From positions 682,001 through 746,000 of the forward strand of contig NZ_CP155729.1 in NCBI RefSeq assembly GCF_039724765.1: a DNA stretch of 64,000 bases. Reading direction: 5' to 3'. The first letter of the stretch is position 1, and every line of letters begins with the position of its first letter. A model generated the notes under the pieces. The model was not told where the DNA came from, ran no database searches, and was given only the letters and a program-made list of their open reading frames with translations. The stretch is from Sagittula stellata E-37. GTDB lineage: Bacteria > Pseudomonadota > Alphaproteobacteria > Rhodobacterales > Rhodobacteraceae. Positions 57,398 through 64,000 of the stretch are shown in pieces. A program made the position numbers and the translations under genes.

Positions 57398-57886
57398 TCA
57401 GGAATGATAGCCGAGCAGGTCCCCGTCTTTGCCCTGTTCGTGCGCTTCTGAGGAGGCTGCAATCTCCTCGGCTTCTGAGCCGCCCTTGGGCGGCTCATTC
57501 TCTTTGGGAAGGGAGTATGTCCCATCCTCATTCTTTCTGACAGATCCCCGGTCAGAGAGGCGTTTAGTTGCCGTGTAGTAGTAGTTGCGATGCATGGAAT
57601 TGATGTCAAAACCGACGGTTGGCAGCAAATCCTTGATTTCGTCGTTGGAAAGTGGCCCACCACCCATATCTTGAAGAACCCGAAGGATTGCATCCACCAA
57701 GGACATATCGGACCCGGCGTCCGAGCTCCTTGTTTTTTCAACATGGTGGGCCGCGTCATCAACATCAGTCAGGAGCACTTCCGCCGCAGCGATCTTGCGC
57801 TCAATGTGCGCGATTTGAGCGCGCAGCGAGGCAGCTTCCGCCCTCCACGTTTCAACGGTCTTGTTTGTGAGGGTAATGCTCGACAT
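57398..57886 (-). CDS. Passenger gene: coiled-coil plus winged-helix-like protein
   Basis: A 162-aa protein from the ATG at 57886 (MSSITLTNKTVETWRAEAAS). The N-terminal 50 residues form a coiled coil (SLRAQIAHIERKIAAAEVLL). The segment LVDAILRVLQDMGGGPLSND, then EIKDLLPTVGF and TATKRLSDRGSVRKNEDGTYS, reads like a winged helix. A Gly/Glu-rich tail follows. It has the same plan as the adjacent 157-aa gene (coiled coil then winged helix), suggesting duplicated origin or partnership. Function unknown. Confidence 0.65.
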   Translation of the reverse strand: MSSITLTNKTVETWRAEAASLRAQIAHIERKIAAAEVLLTDVDDAAHHVEKTRSSDAGSDMSLVDAILRVLQDMGGGPLSNDEIKDLLPTVGFDINSMHRNYYYTATKRLSDRGSVRKNEDGTYSLPKENEPPKGGSEAEEIAASSEAHEQGKDGDLLGYHS

Positions 57887-57954
57887 GACAGCCCCGATTC
57901 GATTTTCCGACATGTATACAGTGCGGCACGTCATCGGTCAATCTCACGTCAACA

Positions 57955-58428
57955 TCATGATGTGCCAACGCCCATCAATCTCCACAGCTTGTACGGCCCC
58001 CACGGCCCGTGGTCTGTCGTAACGCCGCATTCCTCTATCAAGCCCTGACGTGCGCATTCCTTGATGCACGCCCCGATCCGCTTGCGTAGCGTTGCCATGG
58101 TAGCATCGTCAGCAGTAAGCCCGCGATCCTCACACCATGCCTCGGTGATCTGGCGGGACGTGAGGGGACCATCCGCCTCGCGCAGCATGTTCAACACGAA
58201 CGCCTTGACGCTGCCCTTCTTGGCCCGGTGCTTGGTAACATATTGCTTTATGGCGTACGTGTCGGCCTGTGGATCGAAGAGACGGATAGCCGCGTCCAGG
58301 TGGTCTATGTCCACCGTTAGCTTCTTGATCTGTTCGCGGTAACGGTCGCGCAGCGCGGATAACTCAGCGTGCTTTGCGACCAAGCCCGCAACTGTGTTCG
58401 GGCGTTCATACTGAGGTTCGTTTTTCAT
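57955..58428 (-). CDS. Passenger gene: coiled-coil plus winged-helix-like protein
   Basis: A 157-aa protein from the ATG at 58428 (MKNEPQYERPNTVAGLVAKH). Residues 15-60 look like a coiled coil (LSALRDRYREQIKKLTVDID), and the C-terminal half like a winged helix (VKAFVLNMLREADGPLTSRQ, then ATLRKRIGACIKECARQGLI). It precedes the 162-aa gene on the same strand, with a 68-bp gap to its chosen start, and probably shares its transcript. It could be a regulator or accessory transposition protein; I recognise no family. Confidence 0.65.
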   Translation of the reverse strand: MKNEPQYERPNTVAGLVAKHAELSALRDRYREQIKKLTVDIDHLDAAIRLFDPQADTYAIKQYVTKHRAKKGSVKAFVLNMLREADGPLTSRQITEAWCEDRGLTADDATMATLRKRIGACIKECARQGLIEECGVTTDHGPWGPYKLWRLMGVGTS

Positions 58429-58455
58429 GACCCCAGCATAGCTAACCATTTCAGG

Positions 58456-59415
58456 TTATTCAACTAACCATATTTGGTGAGTTTGCTCCATAATGCCGGG
58501 GAACTCCGGGAACTCGTCCATGAAGAGGACGCCATTGTGGGCGAGACTGATTTCGCCCGGTTTCGCGCCGCGCCCGCCGCCGATCAGCGCCGCCATGGAG
58601 GCCGTGTGATGCGGTTCGCGGAACGGCCGGGTGCGGTAGATGCCGCCATCGGTCAAGAGCCCCGCGATGGAGTGGATCATGGATGTTTCAAGCGCCGCGA
58701 CCGCAGTCAGCGGCGGCAGGAGGGAAGGCAGGCGCGCGGCCAGCATAGATTTGCCCGACCCCGGCGGCCCGATCATCATGAGATGGTGGCGCCCGGCGGC
58801 GGCGATTTCGAGTGCGCGTTTGGCCCGCTCCTGCCCCTTCACGTCGCGAAGGTCGCGCGCGGAAGGATCGGCGCGGACTTCCCCCGGTCGAGCCGGTTCA
58901 AGGATCTCCTGCCCGGAAAAATGCCTGATGATTTCCAGAAGGTTGGAGGCACCGAGGACATTGCAGGCCTCCACCCAGGCCGCTTCGGCGCCGGATGCGC
59001 GCGGGCAGAGCAGGATGCGGTCTTCCTCGGCGGCGGCCATGGCGGCGGGCAGGGCGCCCAAAACGGGCACGAGTCCGCCGTCCAGGGACAATTCGCCAAG
59101 CGCCACAGTCTGCGCCACGGCATCCTTCGGCACGATCTCCAGCGCAGCCAGCAGCCCCAGCGCGATGGGCAGGTCGAAGTGCGACCCTTCCTTTGGCATG
59201 TCGGCGGGTGACAGGTTGATCGTGATCCGTTTCGACGGGAGCGCGATGGACAGCGACGTCAGTGCTGTGCGCACGCGGTCGCGCGCTTCGGAGACGGCCT
59301 TGTCCGGCAGGCCCACGATGGAGAACGCCGGGACACCCGGGGTTACGGCGCACTGAACCTGGACCGGGCGCGCCTCGACTCCTTCGAAGGCGACCGTGTA
59401 TGCTACGGCAACCAT
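58456..59415 (-). pseudogene. comM: comM/yifB ATPase, truncated by the IS element
   Basis: The first 306 residues are ComM (Mg-chelatase-like AAA+): MVAVAYTVAFEGVEARPVQV, the Lon-like domain with SIVGLPDKAVSEARDRVRTA, Walker A IGPPGSGKSMLAARLPSLLP and Walker B VLFMDEFPEF. The frame then enters the IS end and finishes GIMEQTHQIWLVE. The sensor-1/2 and C-terminal parts of the usual 500-residue protein are missing, so branch-migration activity in natural transformation is probably lost. The 3' half is not on the other side of the element, which is chvG. Confidence 0.88.
58465..58497 (-). repeat. Right terminal inverted repeat of the IS1595 element
   Basis: About 33 bases running TAACCATATTTGGTGAG to CCATAATGCC, the exact complement of the left end. 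In the comM frame it also encodes GIMEQTHQIWL, so both broken genes carry the same tail. Confidence 0.9.
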
Positions 59416-59719
59416 GACTCCCTCGCGCTGTACCGATCCGGCAGATTGTCTCGGGACTGGTTAGAAAGGCGTTAACGACGTCTGTGTTCGAACCATCCGG
59501 CGGTGAAACTGGTGCGTCCATGGCTTAGGCGGTCTTGAAACAGCCCCTTGGATACTAACAGGTTTCCGATCTTTGCGGGCGGCCAAGGCGACCGCCAGCG
59601 CAATCGAATCCATGCGCACCGACGGACCTGTCGGATAGTCGCCAATCAACGCAACTGTCGCTCTACTTTGCGCAGGATCGACGCCTTGCCCTGTCTGCCA
59701 ATCCGGGCGCGCGCACGTC
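59416..59719. other. Intergenic region upstream of comM
   Basis: About 300 bp between the comM start and the ThDP-enzyme stop. No gene or strong hairpin seen; it should carry the comM promoter. Confidence 0.5.
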
Positions 59720-61432
59720 TCAGGACTTCGAGACCGCGACCTCGATGAGGGCGAGGCCCTTGCGTGCAGCGACATGGTCGAGCGCCAGTGACAGCGAGGC
59801 GCGGAACTCTGCCACGGTTTTCGCATGGCGTGCAAATGCGCGCGAGGCCTCGGCGACCTTGACGAAATCCGGGCTGGGCGAGAGGTCGGTCAGGGGCACG
59901 GCGTTGGCGCGCGCGGCGTGACCGTCAGGGTAGATGTCCAGCACCGACTGTCGGACCGCGCCCCATTCGGCGTTGTTCAGCACAAGGACCAGCATCGAGA
60001 TGCCAAGGCCCTCGGCGATCTGGTGGCAGGCGACCGGGTTGGCGAACATGTACGACCCGTCGCCCATCGTCGCCACCACCGTCCGTTCGGGCCGTGCGAG
60101 GGCAAAGCCCATCGCGGCAGGAAAGCCCCAGCCCAGCCCGCCGGAATGGGGCCCGTCGAACCAGCTTTGGTGTGTTTCCAGCTTCATCGACGGCAACTGG
60201 CAGCCGAGCTCCGAGAATATGGCGGCATCGCGGTTCTGTATATGCAGCGCGAGTTCGTGGCTGACCCAGCGTTTGGTCAGCGCAGCCGCCCCCTCATCTG
60301 CACGTGCGGCGTCGAAGCGGGCGGTTCTGTCCGTTTCGTTGATCTGCGCGATGGCCTTGGCGCGGTCCGCGGCTTTATGGCCGTCGGCGTCCCTGAGGTC
60401 TGAGAGGGCGCTTTCCAGCGCGAGGATGGCGGGCGAGATCTCGGACGTCACGGCGATGTCGCAGCGGAAATTCCGCACGCCCGAGCGGTCTTGCAGCGGG
60501 CGGGGGCCGATCTGGATGACGGTTGCGTCCTCCAGCGGTCCGGCCAGCGCAGGCGACCAGGGCGCCAGCACGTCAAGGCAGAGGATCACGTCGGCCCTTT
60601 CCAGCCAGGGGCGGGGGTCCGGGCCGGTGGCCATCGGGTGCGTCGTGGCCAGCGCCAGTTCGACGGCCCAGTATTGGCAGACCGGAATGCCCCAGGCTTC
60701 GGTCAGCCGTGCCAACGCATCGAAGGCTTCGGGGGAGCCGGCACCGTGCTGGGCGAAGATCACCGGGTTATTGGCCCCGGCGATCAGTCGGGCGATCTCG
60801 TCCATCGCCGCCGGGTCGGGACCAATCGTGGCGGGACGCATCTGCGGGCGGCGCAGGGCGCCCTCGGCAGGCACCGTCTCGCACAGCACCTCGCGGGGGA
60901 GGCTGACGTAGACCGGGCCCTTGGGCGTCGATGAGGCGATGCCATGGGCGCGGTCGGTCACATCGAAGACCTGTTCGGGGAAGCGCAGCTCGTAGTCCCA
61001 CTTCGTCGCCTCGCGCACCAGACCGGCCTGGTCGAGCATCTCCTGCCCCCAGCCGATGGGCACCGTCCGCGCGCCCAGCCGTCCCCGTTCCAGCGTCGGC
61101 GTGCGGCCGGAAAACAGCAGCATCGGGATGTTGTCGCAGGCCGCGTTGATCGCGCCCATCGCCACGTTCGCAAGGCCGACGTTGGTGTGCACCATGACCG
61201 CCTGCGGGCGGCCGGTGGCCAGAGTGTAGCCGTGTGCCATGCCGATTGCCGCGCTCTCGAAGGCCACGGTGACAGTGCGGGGCAGCGTCATGCCCTCCGC
61301 CTCTGCCTCGGACAAGCCTTCGATGACTGGGGGAAAATCAGTGCCGGAATTGGCAAAGACGTAGTCGACACCCAAAGCGCTGAACCGCGACAGCAGCGCT
61401 GCCCCGGCGGTCATTCTGTTGTCTTCGGTCAT
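59720..61432 (-). CDS. ThDP-dependent enzyme of the acetolactate synthase/benzoylformate decarboxylase group
   Basis: A 570-aa three-domain ThDP enzyme. The catalytic Glu is in TVAFESAAIGMAHGYTLATG, the central FAD/nucleotide-like domain spans about 190-340, and the ThDP motif starts GDGSYMFANPVACHQIAE and ends with VLNNAEWGAV (GDG-x~25-NN). It decarboxylates or condenses a 2-keto acid. It is not the biosynthetic IlvB: that gene is longer and paired with ilvN, which is not here. The expected substrate may relate to the nearby enolase-type gene, but they are on opposite strands and 1.4 kb apart, so this is weak. Confidence 0.85.
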   Translation of the reverse strand: MTEDNRMTAGAALLSRFSALGVDYVFANSGTDFPPVIEGLSEAEAEGMTLPRTVTVAFESAAIGMAHGYTLATGRPQAVMVHTNVGLANVAMGAINAACDNIPMLLFSGRTPTLERGRLGARTVPIGWGQEMLDQAGLVREATKWDYELRFPEQVFDVTDRAHGIASSTPKGPVYVSLPREVLCETVPAEGALRRPQMRPATIGPDPAAMDEIARLIAGANNPVIFAQHGAGSPEAFDALARLTEAWGIPVCQYWAVELALATTHPMATGPDPRPWLERADVILCLDVLAPWSPALAGPLEDATVIQIGPRPLQDRSGVRNFRCDIAVTSEISPAILALESALSDLRDADGHKAADRAKAIAQINETDRTARFDAARADEGAAALTKRWVSHELALHIQNRDAAIFSELGCQLPSMKLETHQSWFDGPHSGGLGWGFPAAMGFALARPERTVVATMGDGSYMFANPVACHQIAEGLGISMLVLVLNNAEWGAVRQSVLDIYPDGHAARANAVPLTDLSPSPDFVKVAEASRAFARHAKTVAEFRASLSLALDHVAARKGLALIEVAVSKS

Positions 61433-61939
61433 CTCGGCCTCGCGCTCAATTTCTCACATAGTGAGGTGAAAATCGCTGTAGTGATCGAAAGCCCTGTTCG
61501 GCTTGTCAAGCGCCCCGCGCGCGTCGAAAACTGGCACTGGCAAGGGGCGGATGTCCCGAATGTTCTCGCCTTAGTTGCAGGCGAAACCGTCCTGCCGCGC
61601 GGCCGATCCGCGAGAGCTGGCGCAAGGGTCATTTGAACGGGGTTTAGAAAGACCGGCACAATTGAACGGCGTGCGTGCCCTCTCGGCAGATTTGCCATGA
61701 AAATCGCCTGCCGGGTAAAAGTACGTGGCGCTGCCGTGACGAACTTGTCCCAAAGTGCATCCTTTCAGTCCTGCGAAAGGATCACACCATCGAACCATGG
61801 GATCAAACACCTAGGGAGCGGGCCGTTGCCAAATTCAGGCATCCCCGACGCATGGCAGTCGTGGTTTCCCCGGAGACCGGCCGCCGACGCGCGACCCAGC
61901 AAGCTGCCGAGCGGATCGGCGGGGTATGTGCCGCGCTCC
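61433..61939. other. Intergenic region without recognisable gene
   Basis: About 500 bp between the ThDP-enzyme start and the GntR stop. Short open frames on both strands show no protein-like composition. No RNA gene, repeat or terminator stands out. It should hold the promoter of the ThDP-enzyme gene. Confidence 0.5.
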
Positions 61940-62650
61940 TCAGGTCACGCCAGCCCGCAACAGCACGCTGACAGCGCTGTCGAAATGTTCCGACATGGAT
62001 GTCTCGGCGCGACTGGCATCCTGCGCCATGATCGCCGTCGCAATGCGTTCGTGGCATTTGATGTTCTCCCGGCGGTTCTGGTGCGTTGCCCGCGAGCGCC
62101 AGCCGATGGCCCAGGTCTGCCGCGTGATGATCCAGAAGCTGTCGACCAGCATAGCATAGAGGTGATTGCCCGAGGCCTTCGCGATCAGGGAATGAAAGCG
62201 AATGTCCAGTTCCATCAGCTCCGTGTGTCCCCCTTCGAGGGCGGCAAACATGCGGGTGGTGATGTCCAGGAGTTCCGTGGCTTCGGCGTCGCTGCGGCGC
62301 ATCGCAGCCAGTCCGACGGTGCGCATTTCCAGCGTCCGGCGCACATCCAGTACCTGCTGGATGCTGATCCCCCGACTGTAGGTCGCATGATCCAGCACGA
62401 GGCTCAGGGCAGAGGCATCGGGCAGGGCCACGCGGGCCTTTCGAGACCCGCCGATATCGAGAATCCGCAGCGTCGCGAGGCCGCGTAGGGCCTCTCGGGT
62501 GACAGGGCGGGATACGCCCAGATGCTCGGCCAAGGCGGCCTCCGACGGCAGCGTATCGCCTGGCCGCAACGCTTGCGTGCGAATGAGGTCGCGGATGCCC
62601 GTCATGGCCATTTCGGCCAACCCCGGCTCACTGGATATTGGCTTCGTCAA
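61940..62650 (-). CDS. GntR/FCD-family transcriptional regulator
   Basis: A 236-aa regulator. The winged-helix domain has ALRPGDTLPSEAALAEHLGV and SRPVTREALRGLATLRILDI. The FCD ligand domain has the metal-binding residues in LDIRFHSLIAKASGN and further His in CHERIATAI and SMSEHFDSAV. FCD regulators usually bind sugar acids or keto acids and repress the adjacent catabolic gene. It is divergent from the enolase-superfamily gene with paired palindromes between, so it very likely controls it. Confidence 0.9.
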   Translation of the reverse strand: MTKPISSEPGLAEMAMTGIRDLIRTQALRPGDTLPSEAALAEHLGVSRPVTREALRGLATLRILDIGGSRKARVALPDASALSLVLDHATYSRGISIQQVLDVRRTLEMRTVGLAAMRRSDAEATELLDITTRMFAALEGGHTELMELDIRFHSLIAKASGNHLYAMLVDSFWIITRQTWAIGWRSRATHQNRRENIKCHERIATAIMAQDASRAETSMSEHFDSAVSVLLRAGVT

Positions 62651-62732
62651 AAGAGGCCTCTCAGCTCAGTTTCGCTTGGTTCCCGTCATCGAGGGGTCCC
62701 ATCACAGGATATTCTGCCAGAATGCATGAATT

Positions 62733-62763
62733 TTGTCTGACAATCCATTGGAAATTGTCACAA
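62733..62763. promoter_or_regulatory. Paired GntR-type operators
   Basis: TTGTCTGACAA (62733-62743), a perfect palindrome that fits the FadR/FCD pattern TNGTNNNACNA, and TTGTCACAA (62755-62763), also palindromic. The centres are 21 bp apart, two helical turns. They are the likely binding sites of the divergent GntR regulator. Confidence 0.6.
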
Positions 62764-62859
62764 AATATGGCGGCGATGGATCGTGGCAGATAGGGTCCGC
62801 CGCAACGAACGCCGTTGGCCTAAACCGGCCTCACCGGACGCTTAGGGAGGACATCTGAC

Positions 62860-64000
62860 GTGAAGATCACCGCCATCCGCACCTATCGTGCGGAGGAATT
62901 CGCCAACGTGCTTTGGGTTCACGTTGAAACTGACGCCGGGATCACCGGCCTTGGCGAAACCTTCTACGGGGCCGAGGCCTGCGAGGCGCATATCCACAAC
63001 ACGCTCGCCGTGCGCCTGCTGGGCCAGAACCCGTTGAACATCGAGGCGCTGCACAAGGAGATGGTCAGCCTGCCCAACGCGCAGGCGTCGACCGGGGTCG
63101 AATATCGTGCGGCCTCTGCCGTCGATATCGCGCTGTGGGACATCTTCGGCAAGGTCGCGGGCCAGCCGGTGCATGTGATGCTGGGCGGCCAAAGCTGGGA
63201 CCGCATCCGCGTCTACAACACCTGTGCGGGCACGCGCTATGTGCGGACCAACAAGATCAAGCCGGTCGATACGTGGAACCGCGATGAAGGCCAGTACGAG
63301 GATCTCGACGCCTTCATGACCGACGCGGGCGCGCTGGCGGAGAACCTGCTGGAAAGCGGCATCACGGCGATGAAGATCTGGCCCTTCGATCCGCCCGCGA
63401 TCGAGAACAAGGGCATGTTCATCACCGCCGAACAGATGAAATCGGCAGTGAAACCCTTCGAGCAGATCCGCAAGGCCGTGGGCGACCGGATGGAGATCAT
63501 GGTCGAGATGCACTGCCTGTGGAACCTGCCCGTGGCCAAGGACATCGCCCGCGTGCTGGAGGACTACGCCCCCCGCTGGTACGAGGACCCGATCCGCATG
63601 AACAACGCGCAGGCACTGGCGGAGTTCGCGGCGTCGACGAACGTCTGGACCTGCGCCTCCGAAACGCTGGGATCGCGCTTTGCCTACAAGGAGTTCATGG
63701 ACCGGGACGCCGCGCATGTGGTCATGGCCGATCTTTGCTGGACCGGCGGGCTGACCGAGGGGCGCAAGATCGCTGCCATGGCCGACACCTACCACCGCCC
63801 CTTCGCGCCGCATGACTGCATCGGCCCTGTCGGCTTTGCCGCCGCGATCCACATGTCCTTCAGCCAGCCCAACACGCTGATCCAGGAATCGGTGCGCGCC
63901 TTCTACAACGGCTGGTATCGCGAGCTGGTGACCGAGGTGCCGCGCATCGAAGGAGGCTATGTCTACCCGATGGAAGGCCCGGGCCTCGGCACCGAGCTGC
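62860..64000 (+). CDS. Enolase-superfamily dehydratase/racemase, C-terminus beyond the window
   Basis: About 380 residues of a mandelate racemase/muconate lactonizing enzyme family protein. The N-terminal capping domain starts MKITAIRTYRAEEFANVLWV. In the barrel domain the metal ligands appear as VEMHCLWN, WYEDPIR and CASETLGSR, a Lys-type base is in AMKIWPFDPP and a His in FAPHDCIGP. It resembles sugar-acid dehydratases more than racemases, but the substrate cannot be named. The start is GTG at 62860 with AGGGAGG at 62844-62850. The divergent GntR regulator and operators suggest induction by its substrate. Confidence 0.88.
   Translation, partial: MKITAIRTYRAEEFANVLWVHVETDAGITGLGETFYGAEACEAHIHNTLAVRLLGQNPLNIEALHKEMVSLPNAQASTGVEYRAASAVDIALWDIFGKVAGQPVHVMLGGQSWDRIRVYNTCAGTRYVRTNKIKPVDTWNRDEGQYEDLDAFMTDAGALAENLLESGITAMKIWPFDPPAIENKGMFITAEQMKSAVKPFEQIRKAVGDRMEIMVEMHCLWNLPVAKDIARVLEDYAPRWYEDPIRMNNAQALAEFAASTNVWTCASETLGSRFAYKEFMDRDAAHVVMADLCWTGGLTEGRKIAAMADTYHRPFAPHDCIGPVGFAAAIHMSFSQPNTLIQESVRAFYNGWYRELVTEVPRIEGGYVYPMEGPGLGTEL

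Larger units (their letters stand above)
55046..58497. mobile_element. IS1595-family element (3.45 kb) with four passenger genes
   Basis: Bounded by long inverted repeats that begin GGCATTATGGAGCAAACTCA at 55046 and end with the complement at 58497. It encodes one ISXO2-like transposase (56180-57139) and four other genes on the minus strand, unusually many for an IS. The eight bases before the left end (ATTTCTCC) do not equal the eight after the right end (GGGGAACT), so there is no target duplication. The flanks are two different genes, chvG and comM. The symmetry may extend two bases further (CC outside left, GG outside right), so the exact ends are uncertain by two bases. Confidence 0.88.

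Noticed and set aside
55038..58505. Target-site duplication of the IS1595 element
   Set aside because: The flanking octamers ATTTCTCC and GGGGAACT do not match, even allowing the ends to shift by two bases.

Overview
The window comes from a high-GC alphaproteobacterium and most likely a member of the Rhodobacteraceae (roseobacter type). The indicators are a GcrA cell-cycle regulator, a ChvI response regulator divergent from an ATP-type pckA, a TAXI-type fused TRAP transporter, a pobA-pcaCHG cluster with a BKACE enzyme beside it, and a choline-sulfatase. No rRNA genes, complete tRNA genes or CRISPR arrays are visible.

Bases 1 to about 17,515 are the right-hand part of a genomic island. Its right end is a 44-bp copy of the 3' part of an initiator tRNA (anticodon loop to CCA), the usual attachment site of a tyrosine recombinase, and such a recombinase is encoded inside (14471-15625). 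The cargo is a defence-like region. One module has a UvrD-like helicase (cut by the window edge), an unrecognised 830-aa protein and a 956-aa SF2 helicase, the last two translationally coupled. The second is a tightly packed minus-strand run of six genes: ParB/Srx-fold protein, PD-(D/E)XK-like nuclease, SNF2 ATPase, second ParB-fold protein, radical-SAM enzyme and GHKL (Hsp90/MORC-like) ATPase. I do not recognise this six-gene combination as a named system, and it is the main candidate for something undescribed. A DUF6880 gene lies between the integrase and the attachment site.

Bases 17,680-33,700 hold an amine/amide metabolism region: two class III aminotransferases, a divergent HTH-cupin regulator with a dyad operator, a TAXI-TRAP transporter, a universal stress protein, a nitrilase-family amidohydrolase, a large Orn/Lys/Arg-decarboxylase-like enzyme, an ATP-grasp ligase and a C45-type acyltransferase/hydrolase, followed by choline-sulfatase betC on the other strand. 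The genes look co-expressed, and together they suggest an uncharacterised pathway that makes or breaks an amide or N-acyl amine.

Bases 33,700-46,000 are mostly core genome: a histidine kinase with a degenerate receiver, gcrA with an unusual leader, rimO, a small HTH-like protein, tdk, a GNAT enzyme, a KAS III-like enzyme, csaA, proC, an SLC13 permease, a tannase-family esterase and a YbjN protein. Bases 46,000-51,000 form a protocatechuate cluster (pcaQ, pobA, pcaC, pcaH, pcaG, BKACE) that converts 4-hydroxybenzoate through the beta-ketoadipate route. Then come a DUF3859 secreted protein, pckA and chvI.

At 55,046-58,497 lies a 3.45-kb IS1595-family element with terminal inverted repeats and four passenger genes, including a DUF6471 HTH plus nuclease-like pair that resembles a toxin-antitoxin unit. 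Its two flanks are the 5' halves of two different genes, chvG (left) and comM (right), and there is no target duplication. The junction therefore records a rearrangement between IS copies, or an assembly join, and it leaves chvI without its kinase. The window ends with a ThDP-dependent enzyme, a GntR/FCD regulator and a divergent enolase-superfamily dehydratase/racemase gene with paired operator palindromes between them.
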